Numbered from the stretch's first letter, positions 32,337 through 40,647 are shown. The stretch: 64,000 bases of DNA from Streptosporangiaceae bacterium (GCA_019239975.1 JAFAZE010000141.1:55770-119769); one strand, 5' to 3'. The notes: generated by a model not told the origin, from the letters alone. Numbers and translations are program-made.

Positions 32337-33902
32337 CTACGGCGCGGTGTCTGGCGTCACGCCCACGTCGACGGTGACCCAGCCCTGGATGCCGCCGGGA
32401 CCGCTGGCCGCGATCCGGTAATAGCCCGCGGCCGGGAACGACGCGGTGAAGTCCGCCTGGCCGCCGGCCAGCGTGACCGACCCCGGGAACGACGACGGCA
32501 CCGTGGCGCCCGGCGGCGGCGTCACGGTGAGCGTCACCGGCCCGCTGACCGCGGGGTCGAGCGACAGGCCGCCGGTCTCCGCCTCCAGGCTGACGGTGAA
32601 TGGCTGCCCCGGGGCCGGCGCGCTGACGTCGGTCAGGATGCCGCCGGCGCCGTGGAAGGCGATGGTGTCGGAGGCCTGGTAGGGGACGTCGGGCGCGGCC
32701 AGCGGCGGCTGCCGGAAGTCGAACGCGGAGAGCAGGTCGTTCTGCCGGGCGTTGAGCGGGGTCAGCGGCGGCATATGCCACAGCTTCTGCATGAACGACA
32801 AAACCGATACGTTGGTGGTCTGCTGGCCGAACACGCCGCGGCGCGCGTACGGGCTGATGATTATCATCGGCGTCCGGGTGCCGTAGCCGGCGCGCGCCGG
32901 GGGAGCGACGTGGTCCCAGAACCCGCCTCCCTCGTCGTAGGTGACGAAGATCGCGGTTGAATTCCAGTACGCGCTGTGCGCGACCGCGTTCACCAGCTGG
33001 CCGATCCACGCGTCACCCTCACCGACGTCCTCCGGCGGCTCGGTGCTGTAACCGACGCCGGGCCTGATGAAGGAGAAGTCGGGCAGGCTGCCGCCGGCGA
33101 GGTCGGCGAAGAACTGGTCACCGGTGGTCAGGTCCGCCGACGACCCGGGCGGGATGATCTGGTCCCAGATCGTGCCGTTGAGGATCGAATTCGGCAGCGC
33201 GTAGTAGACCTTCCAGGTTCGGCCGCGCGCCGCCAGCTCGTCGAAGATCGAGTTCCACGGCCGCGTGTCGGCGGGATTGAGGTTGTTGTAGACCCAGCCG
33301 TGGTCGGTGCCGTTGAGCGCGGTCATGACGTTGGGCTGGGTCGGCGCGATGACCGGCTGGAAGTTGTGGTCGGCGAGCTCGTAGCCGTGCGCCAGGTACT
33401 GCTCGTCCGGGTCGAAGGCCGGGCCGAACTCGGTGATTGCGGACATGCCGTCCTGCGGGAACACCGTGTAGTGGTCCATCTGGTAGCCCTTGCCGGGCTG
33501 GTAGTCCATCGCCATCTGCTCGGCGACGGCGCTGTTGTTGATCGCCCCCTGGACGTCGCCCTCGTTCGGCGCGGCCCAGACCGGCTGCACGTTCGGCTGC
33601 GAGTCGTAGTACGCGTTCGGGTTGAGCAGCGAGGTGCCCGCGGGGATGCCGTCCGCCCCCGGAAAGCTGCCGAACAGGTTGTCGAACGTGTGGTTCTCGA
33701 TCATGATCTCGATGACGTGCCTGATGGGCGTGTCCCGCGCGCCCGGGCCGCTCGTACCCGGGCCGCTCGCGCCCGGGCCGCTCGTCCCGTGGCCGGCCCG
33801 CGCGCCAGGGGCCGCTGAAGACGCCGCCGCGGGCATCACCGCCGCCGCGACCGCGGCCACCAGGGGCACCAGCCCCGCTGCCAGCAACCTCATATGCCTC
33901 AT
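32337..33902 (-). CDS. Secreted phosphoesterase, phospholipase C / acid phosphatase-like
   Basis: 521 residues after the ATG at 33902 (GAGGG eight bases upstream). Signal peptide, then a GPGAS/GPGTS repeat linker from a 15-bp DNA repeat. The phosphoesterase domain has the diagnostic motif IENHTFDNLFGSFPGADGIP, then DHNFQPVIAPTQPN, GGGFWDHVAPP and PMIIISPYARRG. The last 110 residues (TDVSAPAPGQPFTVSLEAE to GWVTVDVGV) form an Ig-like C-terminal domain found in phospholipases C of this family. It should cleave phospholipids or phosphate esters outside the cell and may help in phosphate scavenging. Confidence 0.9.
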   Translation of the reverse strand: MRHMRLLAAGLVPLVAAVAAAVMPAAASSAAPGARAGHGTSGPGASGPGTSGPGARDTPIRHVIEIMIENHTFDNLFGSFPGADGIPAGTSLLNPNAYYDSQPNVQPVWAAPNEGDVQGAINNSAVAEQMAMDYQPGKGYQMDHYTVFPQDGMSAITEFGPAFDPDEQYLAHGYELADHNFQPVIAPTQPNVMTALNGTDHGWVYNNLNPADTRPWNSIFDELAARGRTWKVYYALPNSILNGTIWDQIIPPGSSADLTTGDQFFADLAGGSLPDFSFIRPGVGYSTEPPEDVGEGDAWIGQLVNAVAHSAYWNSTAIFVTYDEGGGFWDHVAPPARAGYGTRTPMIIISPYARRGVFGQQTTNVSVLSFMQKLWHMPPLTPLNARQNDLLSAFDFRQPPLAAPDVPYQASDTIAFHGAGGILTDVSAPAPGQPFTVSLEAETGGLSLDPAVSGPVTLTVTPPPGATVPSSFPGSVTLAGGQADFTASFPAAGYYRIAASGPGGIQGWVTVDVGVTPDTAP

Positions 33903-33948
33903 GTGACTGACCCTCGCTGAATTCGGTGTCGGCAATGGCCCGTAAAAG

Positions 33949-34140
33949 TTAACCAGTAATGAACGAAAAAGGTAATTCCTCAACGGGCTGCCCGCCGGGT
34001 ATCGGCCACGCGGCGCCCCGCGCGGCGGCGAGCTCCGTGTCGTCGTCGGCCTGGTCCGGCGGAAGCTCCGCGAGCATGTCGTGCAGCATCTCGCGGCCCA
34101 CGTCGGTGATCGTGTACACGTACCCGGATCGGTCTATGCT
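33949..34140 (-). pseudogene. Remnant of a winged-helix regulator C-terminus
   Basis: The minus-strand frame ending at 33949 reads SGYVYTITDVGREMLHDMLAE and continues to ELPFSFITG. YTITDVGREML is the usual end of a PadR/MarR-type winged helix. Upstream, the N-terminal half is missing because another gene starts at 34171 on the other strand. It is a truncated gene or a very short protein starting at a GTG. Confidence 0.45.
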
Positions 34141-34170
34141 GTTCTGTCTAGGCGCCAGGGAGAGATGGTC

Positions 34171-34764
34171 ATGCGCATCGCCACGCTCGTCAGCTGGCTG
34201 CTGACCGCGAGCCTCGGTGCCTACATGCTGCGGACCTGGATCGCGCGCGGCGGCCTGCGCCGCGAGCGCGCGCGCCCCGGCGGGCTGCCGCCGCCGCTGA
34301 TCTTCGGCCACGCCGGACTGGCGCTCACCGGCCTGCTGATCTGGGTCATCTACGCGGCGACCCGGCTGACCGCGCTGGCGTGGCTCGCCGTCGTCGTGCT
34401 GATGGCCGCGATCGGCCTCGGCATCTGCATGGTGACGCTGTGGACGCCGTACCCGCCGCGCGGGCACGACGCCGCATCGGTCTGGGACGAGGCGGTCGTG
34501 ATCCCCGACACCCCCGCCGCCGCGGCCTCGCCGGGCGCAACCGCCGAGCCCGCCGAGCCCGCCGAGCCCGCCGAGCCCGCCGAGGGCGACCCGTCCGCCT
34601 TCAAGGTCACCGACGAGATGATCGCCGACCTGCTCGCCGACCCGTTCCGGGCGTCGCGGCACCGCAGGATCCAGCCGAACATGACCGCGCTCATCCCCGT
34701 CGCCCACGGCTTCGCCGCCATCGCGACCTTCATCCTGGCCGTCATGACCGCCAGCCGCGGCTAA
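34171..34764 (+). CDS. Four-span membrane protein of unknown function
   Basis: 197 residues. ATG 34171 follows AGGGAG at good spacing. Hydrophobic spans at about 2-20 (IATLVSWLLTASLGAYML), 44-66 (LIFGHAGLALTGLLIWVIYA), 70-90 (ALAWLAVVVLMAAIGLGICM) and 176-195 (LIPVAHGFAAIATFILAVM). Both the second and last spans carry a His near their start, in similar settings. The cytoplasmic loop has an AEP repeat from a 9-bp DNA unit. It may be a heme- or redox-linked membrane protein, which is speculation. Confidence 0.7.
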   Translation: MRIATLVSWLLTASLGAYMLRTWIARGGLRRERARPGGLPPPLIFGHAGLALTGLLIWVIYAATRLTALAWLAVVVLMAAIGLGICMVTLWTPYPPRGHDAASVWDEAVVIPDTPAAAASPGATAEPAEPAEPAEPAEGDPSAFKVTDEMIADLLADPFRASRHRRIQPNMTALIPVAHGFAAIATFILAVMTASRG

Positions 34765-34890
34765 CGAATCCTCATGGGCGGAGCACGGTTCGTTCAGTGA
34801 CATGTTTATTTCCTGTAAATTGCCGGACCTGCATTGAAAGTCGCGCGCCCGTCCTTGCGGAGCACGGCGAGGAATCCCGATACTGCTGGG

Positions 34891-35283
34891 ATGGGCGACC
34901 GTAACGTGCTCGGCGATGAGCTGGAACCATGCGGAACAGATCCGCTTACCGGGTTCTACCGGGACGGCTGCTGCAACACCGGGCCTGAAGACCAGGGGAG
35001 TCACACGATCTGCGCGGTGATGACCTCCGAGTTCCTCGAGCACCAGCGCCGCATCGGCAACGACCTCACCACCCCGATGCCGCAGTACAGGTTTCCCGGG
35101 CTCGTGCCGGGGGACCGGTGGTGCGTGACGGCGGTGAACTGGCTGCGCGCCCATCACGACGGCGCCGCCGCCCCGGTCGTGCTCGCGTCCACCCATGAAC
35201 GCACGCTGCAAATCGTGCCGCTCGCTGTGCTGCGGCAGCACTCGGTGGACGTCCCGGCCGACGCCAGCGCACTGGAGGACTGA
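34891..35283 (+). CDS. DUF2237 family protein
   Basis: 130 residues, full family length. The opening NVLGDELEPCGTDPLTGFYR and DGCCNTGPEDQGSHTICAVM, then TPMPQYRFPGLVPGDRWCV and ASTHERTLQIVPL, match DUF2237 closely. These small proteins are widespread and of unknown function; conserved Cys and His suggest a metal site. ATG 34891 is the family start. It precedes the dinB gene by 107 bp, but an AT-rich repeat tract separates them. Confidence 0.9.
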   Translation: MGDRNVLGDELEPCGTDPLTGFYRDGCCNTGPEDQGSHTICAVMTSEFLEHQRRIGNDLTTPMPQYRFPGLVPGDRWCVTAVNWLRAHHDGAAAPVVLASTHERTLQIVPLAVLRQHSVDVPADASALED

Positions 35284-35293
35284 GCGCCGCTTC

Positions 35294-35325
35294 TTTATAC
35301 AGATTTATACAGAACGGACGGTGGC
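35294..35325 (+). promoter_or_regulatory. AT-rich direct repeat and motif copy upstream of dinB
   Basis: TTTATACAG occurs twice with a 10-bp period (35294-35302, 35304-35312), joined to a variant of the dispersed motif (ACAGAACGGACGGTGGC). No SOS box was found. It may be the dinB promoter. Confidence 0.4.
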
Positions 35326-35390
35326 GCTCCCCCGCCGGGCTCGCAGGGTGGGCTCACCCCGCGCGGCGATTTGCGGGTAGGACTGGGGAG

Positions 35391-36404
35391 GTGAGCCGCT
35401 GGGTGCTGCATGTGGACCTCGACCAGTTCATCGCCGCCGTCGAGGTGATGCGCCATCCCGAGCTGCGCGGGCGGCCGGTCGTGGTCGGCGGGGACGGGGA
35501 CCCGTCGAAGCGCGGCGTGGTGAGCACCGCGTCGTACGAGGCGCGCGAATACGGAGTGCATTCCGGTATGGCGCTGCGGACCGCCGCCAAGCGGTGCCCG
35601 GACTGCGTCTTCCTGCCGGTGGACCGCGACGTGTACGAAGAAGTGTCCGGCGAGGTGATGGCGGTGCTGCGGTCGACCGGGGCGGTGGTGGAGGTGCTCG
35701 GCTGGGACGAGGCTTTCCTCGGCATCTCCGGCGAGCCCGCCCGCGACCCGGAGGGCTTCGCGCACCAGCTTGCCGAGCGCGTGCACACCGCGACCGGGCT
35801 GTACTGCTCGGTCGGAATCGGGGAGAACAAGCTTCAGGCCAAGATCGCCACCGGGTTCGGCAAGCCCGCCGGGGTGTTCCGGCTGACCCATGCGAACTGG
35901 TACGAGCTGCTCGGCGGCCGGCCGGCGGACGCGCTGTGGGGAATCGGGACCAAGACGGCGCAGAAACTCGCCGGCCTCGGCGTCCACACCGTGCGGCAGC
36001 TCGCGGACGCCGACCCCGACATGCTCGCCGCGCACTTCGGCCCGATGACCGGGCCATGGCTGGTGCTCCTGGGCCGCGGCCGCGGCGACGCCGACGTGGA
36101 CGACACGCCGTACGTCGCCCGGTCGCACGGGAAGGAGGTCACGTACCAGGAGAACATCTCCGACTGGTCGCGGGTGCGTGCGGAGATCGCGCGGCTCGCC
36201 GGGCTCGTCGAGGGCGAGGTGGCCGGCGAGCCGCGGCCGGTGGCGCGGATCGTGGTCAAGGTGCGCTACGCGCCCTTCGTGACGCAGACGCACGGTGTCG
36301 CGCTGTCCGGTTCCTTCACGGACGCGGCGCTGGCGGCGCTGGACCAGTTCAGCAGCCGCCGCCCGGTTCGGCTGCTCGGGGTACGGGCGGAGTTCGGGTC
36401 ATAG
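35391..36404 (+). CDS. dinB: DNA polymerase IV (Y-family)
   Basis: 337-residue translesion polymerase. Palm motifs VLHVDLDQFIAAVEV (first metal Asp) and VEVLGWDEAFLGIS (Asp-Glu pair) are intact; SVGIGENKLQAKIATGFGKP and DALWGIGTKTAQKLAGLGVHT form the thumb helix-hairpin-helix. The little-finger domain ends in PVRLLGVRAEFGS and has no beta-clamp-binding tail QLxLF visible, so clamp use is uncertain. It has the shorter actinobacterial DinB form. Start GTG 35391 matches homologues. The 3' end overlaps the convergent GNAT gene by 6 bp. Confidence 0.92.
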   Translation: MSRWVLHVDLDQFIAAVEVMRHPELRGRPVVVGGDGDPSKRGVVSTASYEAREYGVHSGMALRTAAKRCPDCVFLPVDRDVYEEVSGEVMAVLRSTGAVVEVLGWDEAFLGISGEPARDPEGFAHQLAERVHTATGLYCSVGIGENKLQAKIATGFGKPAGVFRLTHANWYELLGGRPADALWGIGTKTAQKLAGLGVHTVRQLADADPDMLAAHFGPMTGPWLVLLGRGRGDADVDDTPYVARSHGKEVTYQENISDWSRVRAEIARLAGLVEGEVAGEPRPVARIVVKVRYAPFVTQTHGVALSGSFTDAALAALDQFSSRRPVRLLGVRAEFGS

Positions 36405-36905
36405 CGCGCAGCGCATCCCCACCTCGGGCAGGCGCGGGTCGGACGGCAGCGGCTGGCGCTCGCCGGTCAGCTTGAACCCGCAGCGCTCGTAGAGCCGGCG
36501 GGCGGGCAGGTTGACCTCGGACACCCACAGGTGCACGGCGGCGAAGCCCCGGTCCGCCGCCCAGGCGGTCACCGCCGACACCAGCGCCTCGCCGACGCCG
36601 TGGCCGCGTGCCTGCGGGCGCACCCACATGGACACGAGCTCAGCGGTGTCCGGGTCCTCCTCGAGGCCGGTGCTCAGCCCCGCGGGGCTGGCGTCTCCGG
36701 TGCCGGGGGAGCCGCCGGGGCCCCCGGGCAGGTAGCCGAAGAACGTGGCCCCGCTGGCCACCCGGCGCCGCCAGTCGGTCTCGCCGAACGCGGCCTCGCG
36801 CTCGTAGGCCGACGCGAAGGCCTGGGGAGCCTCCCGCAGCGCCGCGAGCCTGATGTCGCGCAGCAGCGGCCAGTCATCGGGGCCTATCTCTCGCACCAGG
36901 GGCAT
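36399..36905 (-). CDS. GNAT family N-acetyltransferase
   Basis: 168 residues with a complete fold: start IGPDDWPLLRDIRLAALRE, motif A VSMWVRPQARGHGVGEALV, then WVSEVNLPARRLYERCGF and TGERQPLP. A Gly/Pro-rich loop (GGPGGSPGTGDASPAG) is inserted before the core sheet. The acceptor is unknown; related proteins acetylate small amines or proteins. It is convergent with dinB and divergent from the MerR gene. Confidence 0.9.
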   Translation of the reverse strand: MPLVREIGPDDWPLLRDIRLAALREAPQAFASAYEREAAFGETDWRRRVASGATFFGYLPGGPGGSPGTGDASPAGLSTGLEEDPDTAELVSMWVRPQARGHGVGEALVSAVTAWAADRGFAAVHLWVSEVNLPARRLYERCGFKLTGERQPLPSDPRLPEVGMRCAL

Positions 36906-36982
36906 ACCGCATCATCTCGTGGTCACGGCGGTCGGCGGAAATGATTATCGGTGCCCCGGGTTGCGCGAAATCAAGATCATTA

Positions 36983-36999
36983 TTCCGAACGAGCGGCGG
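36983..36999 (+). repeat. 17-bp dispersed motif, copy with one mismatch
   Basis: TTCCGAACGAGCGGCGG after TCATTA, in the 193-bp gap between the divergent GNAT and MerR genes. Confidence 0.65.
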
Positions 37000-37060
37000 C
37001 CATCCGCTAACGGCGCCTGCCGGCGCCGTCGACTCCGGTCGCCGGGCGGGCGCGCCGGGG

Positions 37061-37092
37061 TTGACTCCGTACCGTGGTACGGCCGTTAGCGT
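37061..37092 (+). promoter_or_regulatory. MerR-type promoter with operator dyad in a long spacer
   Basis: -35 TTGACT (37061-37066), a 20-bp spacer holding CCGTACC-GT-GGTACGG (37067-37082), and -10 TAGCGT (37087-37092). Over-long spacers with a dyad are the hallmark of MerR-activated promoters. Transcription would begin near the start codon at 37099, so the mRNA may be leaderless. Confidence 0.7.
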
Positions 37093-37098
37093 GGGGAC

Positions 37099-37548
37099 AT
37101 GGCCGGGCTGACGATCGGGAAGTTCGCCGCCGCCGAGGGAGTCGGCGTAGAGACGGTGCGTTACTACCAGCGCAAGGGACTGCTTCCAATGCCGGAGCGG
37201 CAGCGTTCCGGTTTCCGGGAGTACTCCGAGGCCGACCGGTGGCGGCTGGCCTTCATCCGCCGCGCCCGGCGGCTCGGGTTCACCCTTGGCGAGATCCGCG
37301 ACCTGCTCGGGCCCGCCGAGGCGCGGTCCACCGGCGAGATCGTGCGCGCGGCCGGGGCCAGGCTCGAGGCGATCGACGGCCAGCTCGCCGAGCTCATGGT
37401 GCAGCGGTGCCGGCTGCGCCGCCTTGTCCAGGTGTGCGAGCACGGCAGCGGCGATGACTGCGCCGCGCTGTACATAGCCGGCGCCCCCGCCGGCAACACG
37501 ACGACAGAACAGGAAACTGACCATGGGCGCCATCAAGACCGTGACTGA
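37099..37548 (+). CDS. MerR family transcriptional regulator
   Basis: 149 residues. Winged helix TIGKFAAAEGVGVETVRYYQRKGLLPMPER and SGFREYSEADRWRLAFIRRARRLGFTLGEIRDLL are standard MerR. The dimerisation helix ends in a loop CEHGSGDDCAAL like the metal-binding loop of ZntR/MerR (two Cys), but the third Cys expected before the long helix is absent (LGPAEARSTG). It may therefore sense thiol redox state or a metal with two Cys. It should act on its own promoter and the thioredoxin gene it overlaps by 26 bp. Confidence 0.88.
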   Translation: MAGLTIGKFAAAEGVGVETVRYYQRKGLLPMPERQRSGFREYSEADRWRLAFIRRARRLGFTLGEIRDLLGPAEARSTGEIVRAAGARLEAIDGQLAELMVQRCRLRRLVQVCEHGSGDDCAALYIAGAPAGNTTTEQETDHGRHQDRD

Positions 37549-37858
37549 CGAGACCTTCGAGACCGAGGTTCTGCGTAACCCCAGGCCGGTTCTCGTGGAG
37601 TTCTGGGCGCAGTGGTGCGGTCCCTGCTACCAGCTCACGCCGGTCCTCGAGGCGATCGCCGCGGAGCACGCGGGCGCGATCGACATCGTCAAGCTGAACA
37701 TCGACGAGAACCCGCGCACCGCCATGAAATACGAGATCCTGCTCGTTCCGACCATGAACGTGTTCTCCGGCGGCGAGGTCGTCAGGCAGCTCATCGGCGC
37801 CAAGCCGAAGTCGGCGATCCTGCGCGACCTCGCCGGCTTCGCCCCCGCCGCCCCCTGA
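37523..37858 (+). CDS. Thioredoxin
   Basis: 111-residue thioredoxin with the active site WAQWCGPCYQL, cis-Pro in LLVPTMNVFSGGEVV and the expected length. It is translated from ATG 37523 inside the end of the MerR gene (different frame), so the two are coupled. Active-site neighbours Tyr-Gln differ from the usual Lys-Met. It probably serves general disulfide reduction under control of the MerR protein. Confidence 0.92.
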   Translation: MGAIKTVTDETFETEVLRNPRPVLVEFWAQWCGPCYQLTPVLEAIAAEHAGAIDIVKLNIDENPRTAMKYEILLVPTMNVFSGGEVVRQLIGAKPKSAILRDLAGFAPAAP

Positions 37859-37996
37859 CCCGCGGCGCCTCCCCTCCCTCTGCTCCGCGGCCGGACCGCC
37901 CCGGGCCCGCCGCCGCAGATGACGGCGATCACCGCGGCAGGCGCGGCCCTCGCGCTCCGCGCCTGCCGCGGGCTTCGATCACGTATTGTCCCGGGC

Positions 37997-38542
37997 ATGA
38001 AGCCTGACCTCGAGGCGGCACGGCACCGGACGATCCCCGACGTGCTGCCGGAGCCCGGCGCGCCGCTGCGCGTGCTGTTCTGCGGCATCAACCCGGGCCT
38101 GTACTCGGCGGCGGCCGGCTGGCACTTCGCCCGGCCGGGCAACAGGTTCTGGCCGGCGCTGCACCTGTCCGGTTTCACCCCGCGCCGGCTCAGCCCCAGC
38201 GAGCAGGGGCTGTTGCCGGGGTACGGCCTGGGCATCACCAACCTGGTCGCGCGCGCGACCGCCCAGGCGTCCGAGCTCACCGCCGCGGAGCTGCGCGAGG
38301 GCGGCGAGCACCTCGCCGAGCTCGTGCGCGGGCATGACCCGCGGGTGGTCGCCGTGGCCGGCGTGACGGCGTACCGGACGGCGTTCGGCAGGCCGCGCGC
38401 GGTCAACGGCCCGCAGGAAGAGACGCTGGGCGCCGCGCGCCTGTGGGTACTGCCGAATCCGAGCGGTCTCAACGCCGCGTGGACGCTGCCCCGCATCGCC
38501 GGGGCGTTCGGTGAGCTGAGGTCGGCCGTGGCTGAGCGGTAG
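37997..38542 (+). CDS. mug: G/U mismatch-specific DNA glycosylase
   Basis: 181 residues. Catalytic motif GINPGLYSAAAGWHFARPGN (Asn in GINPG) and PNPSGLNAAW near the end define the Mug/TDG family of uracil-DNA glycosylases, which remove U or modified bases opposite G. ATG 37997 (MKPDLEAAR) is the natural start; the longer open frame upstream is rejected. With dinB 1.6 kb away it forms a loose DNA-repair neighbourhood. Confidence 0.9.
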   Translation: MKPDLEAARHRTIPDVLPEPGAPLRVLFCGINPGLYSAAAGWHFARPGNRFWPALHLSGFTPRRLSPSEQGLLPGYGLGITNLVARATAQASELTAAELREGGEHLAELVRGHDPRVVAVAGVTAYRTAFGRPRAVNGPQEETLGAARLWVLPNPSGLNAAWTLPRIAGAFGELRSAVAER

Positions 38543-38617
38543 CGGGCCACGGGTACCGAACAGGGCGATCCGGCTGGCGGGGGTGCGGCGCCGCTGTCCG
38601 GGGCTCCCGCGCATCGT

Positions 38618-39376
38618 TCAGCTTGCGGCGAGAAGCCGCTGGTAGAGCTGGCGGGTGGCCGGGCTGGGTGAGACGCCGAGCTGGTCGCGCAGGCACTCGC
38701 TGAGCTGGCCGTAAACGCCGAGAGCTTCGGCCAGGTTGTCCTGGGCGGCGAGGGCCTGCATCAGGTAGCGGTACCCGCTTTCCCGCAGCGGAGCCAGGCG
38801 GATGAGCTGCCGGCCGGCCCGGACGGCGCCGGCTACCTCGGTTCCGCGAAGGCCCAGCCCGGCTGCTGCGTAGCATTCCAGGGCGCGGAGGCGGAGTTCG
38901 GTCAGATGGTGGCGGATCTCGTTGATCCAGGGTGCGTCTTCGCCGGGCAGGAAGTCGCGCTCGGCCACGAACAGTGCGGTGAGCGCCGGCCCCCACGCTC
39001 GCGCCCAGTCCTGCTGGGCGACCGAGGATTCGGCCCGGTGGATGGCCTCGGCGGCGGCTTCCAGGTCGACCCAGGCATCGGGCAGGCACAGCCTGACCGC
39101 GGCGCGCCCCCGGACGGTGTCGGCGCCGAAGACCCGGCGCAGCTTGGACAGCAGCGGGTTCAGCCGGGCATCGACCGCGGCAGGGTCGGGTTCGCGCCAC
39201 AGGGCCTCGGCCAGCTCGTCGCGCGGGACGTGACGGTGGCGGTTGACGACGAGGTAGGTGAACAGGAGCCGGCCCTGGCGGCCGGGCAGCCCCGCGTCCA
39301 GCCGCCGGCCGTCGCGCTCGATGGCCAGCGCCCCGCAGATCTGGATCCGCGCCGGGCGCGGGGACGCCGTGGTCAC
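38618..39376 (-). CDS. SARP-like regulator (winged helix plus BTAD domain)
   Basis: 252 residues, the short SARP architecture. N-terminal OmpR-type winged helix (about 10-95): IQICGALAIERDGRR, GRQGRLLFTYLVVNRHRHVPRDELAEALW and LLSKLRRVFG. The BTAD domain follows (about 100-250) with AWINEIRHHL-like helices and LREQLGVSPS-type ending (DQLGVSPSPATRQLYQRLL). Starts at GTG 39376. SARPs activate genes by binding direct repeats spaced 11 bp. Such repeats lie 1.2 kb away at 40555-40598, so the rhodanese or kinase gene is a candidate target. Confidence 0.88.
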   Translation of the reverse strand: MTTASPRPARIQICGALAIERDGRRLDAGLPGRQGRLLFTYLVVNRHRHVPRDELAEALWREPDPAAVDARLNPLLSKLRRVFGADTVRGRAAVRLCLPDAWVDLEAAAEAIHRAESSVAQQDWARAWGPALTALFVAERDFLPGEDAPWINEIRHHLTELRLRALECYAAAGLGLRGTEVAGAVRAGRQLIRLAPLRESGYRYLMQALAAQDNLAEALGVYGQLSECLRDQLGVSPSPATRQLYQRLLAAS

Positions 39377-39424
39377 GCCACTATCTTGGCAATATGCTGC
39401 GGTAAGAGGCTAGGGGGAGGCGCG

Positions 39425-39583
39425 ATGGCGAAGCTGATCCGGTGCGAGTGCGGGTTCGTGGCCCGCGGCGATAGCGATGACCAGGTGGTCGGGGTGATCC
39501 GGGGGCACATGGCCAGCGACCATCCGCCGCTGCTGGCCACGGTCAGCCGGGAGGACCTGCTGAGCTGGATCCAGACCGAGTAG
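39425..39583 (+). CDS. DUF1059 family small protein
   Basis: 52 residues, ATG 39425 after GGGGGAGG. It matches the DUF1059 pattern: IRCECGFVARGDSDDQVVG, then HMASDHP, a Cys pair and His that suggest a small metal-binding or AbrB-like role. It is divergent from the SARP gene by 48 bp and convergent with the rhodanese gene. Function unknown. Confidence 0.85.
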   Translation: MAKLIRCECGFVARGDSDDQVVGVIRGHMASDHPPLLATVSREDLLSWIQTE

Positions 39584-39630
39584 CCGGCTGGGCCAGAGCC
39601 TACGGGCGCACCTCGTCGTGTTCGGGCCGG

Positions 39631-40503
39631 CTATCGCGATGGCTGTGGGCGCTCGACGGGGGTGCCGGGAGTGCGGCCCCACTCGGCCCATGACCCGTCG
39701 TAGACCCGGACCCGGTCCCGCCCGAGCAGGTAGCTGAGCACGAACCAGGCGGTGGCGGCGCGTCCCCCGATGGTGCAGTAGGTGATCAGCTCACGCCCGC
39801 CGTCGAGGACGGCCGGTGAGAACACGCCGCGCAACTCCGCGGCGGAGCGGAACGACCCATCGGCGTTGTAGAGGCCGTCGATGGGCCGGTGGACAGCCGA
39901 CGGCACGTGACCGGCGCGGCCGCCTGGCTCCATGCCGCCGGAGGGCCAGAAGCAGTCCCCCCGGTACTCGGCCGCCGAGCGCACGTCGACCAGGGTCGTG
40001 CCCGGCTGGTCGATGGCGTCGTGCACCGCCGCCCGGTCCGCCCGGATGCGGCAGTTCAGGCCGCCCAGGCGGTAGCCGCGGTCAGGCGGCCTGACCGCGG
40101 CGGTGCTCCACGGGTGGCCTCCGGCCCGCCAGGTGTCACGGGAGCAGTCGAGAATGCGGACATCGGGATGCCCGTGGAGCTTCATCAGCCACAAGCCCAG
40201 GGCGGCCGCATACCCGTAGAACACCACCGTCGAGCCGGGGCCGATCCCCGAGCGCGCCACCAGCCGTTCCACCGCGGCGGCGCCCACGGTGCGGTAGTCA
40301 GCATCCTTCAGGTCGGCGTAGATGTTCCACAGCACCGCGCCATCGATGTGCCAGTCGTCGTAGGCGGCCGGGCCGACGTCGACTTCGACCACGCGCAGAT
40401 CGGCGTCGTGGAGGTGCCCGGCCAGCCAGCCCGGGCCGGCGAGCACCCCATGGCCGGGACCCGGCCGTGCCCTTGATGCAGCCTTCTGTGTTCCCGCTTT
40501 CAT
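39631..40503 (-). CDS. Thiosulfate/3-mercaptopyruvate sulfurtransferase (two rhodanese domains)
   Basis: 290 residues. The N-terminal inactive rhodanese domain (about 25-140) has DWHIDGAVLWNIYADLKD; the C-terminal domain (155-285) has the catalytic loop ITYCTIGGRAATAW with the persulfide-forming Cys. Loop CTIGGR is between those of thiosulfate and mercaptopyruvate types, so donor preference is unclear. ATG 40503. It should transfer sulfur to cyanide or thiols in the cytoplasm. A set of SARP-like repeats with a suitable -10 lies directly upstream. Confidence 0.9.
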   Translation of the reverse strand: MKAGTQKAASRARPGPGHGVLAGPGWLAGHLHDADLRVVEVDVGPAAYDDWHIDGAVLWNIYADLKDADYRTVGAAAVERLVARSGIGPGSTVVFYGYAAALGLWLMKLHGHPDVRILDCSRDTWRAGGHPWSTAAVRPPDRGYRLGGLNCRIRADRAAVHDAIDQPGTTLVDVRSAAEYRGDCFWPSGGMEPGGRAGHVPSAVHRPIDGLYNADGSFRSAAELRGVFSPAVLDGGRELITYCTIGGRAATAWFVLSYLLGRDRVRVYDGSWAEWGRTPGTPVERPQPSR

Positions 40504-40539
40504 CTGAGCCTCCCGAACTCGGAATGTCTTCCGCGGTCA

Positions 40540-40598
40540 GTTCTACGACGGCGCCGTTGCCGCAACGTTGGCCCAAAGTTGGCGAAACCTTGGCGTGT
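40540..40598 (-). promoter_or_regulatory. Four 11-bp-spaced direct repeats (SARP-box-like) with -10
   Basis: GTTGCCG, GTTGGCC, GTTGGCG and CTTGGCG begin at 40556, 40567, 40578 and 40589, exactly one helical turn apart. On the minus strand a TAGAAC -10 (40540-40545) lies 10 bp beyond the array, the SARP arrangement, and would drive the rhodanese gene. Activation toward the kinase is possible too. Confidence 0.6.
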
Positions 40599-40647
40599 AA
40601 GGAGACAGACCTCGTTAGGGTCTGGCGAATCGGGGTAGCGGGTCGCC

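Noticed and set aside
35284..35390. SOS box upstream of dinB
   Set aside because: No TCGAAC-4-GTTCGA-like palindrome found; only AT-rich direct repeats.
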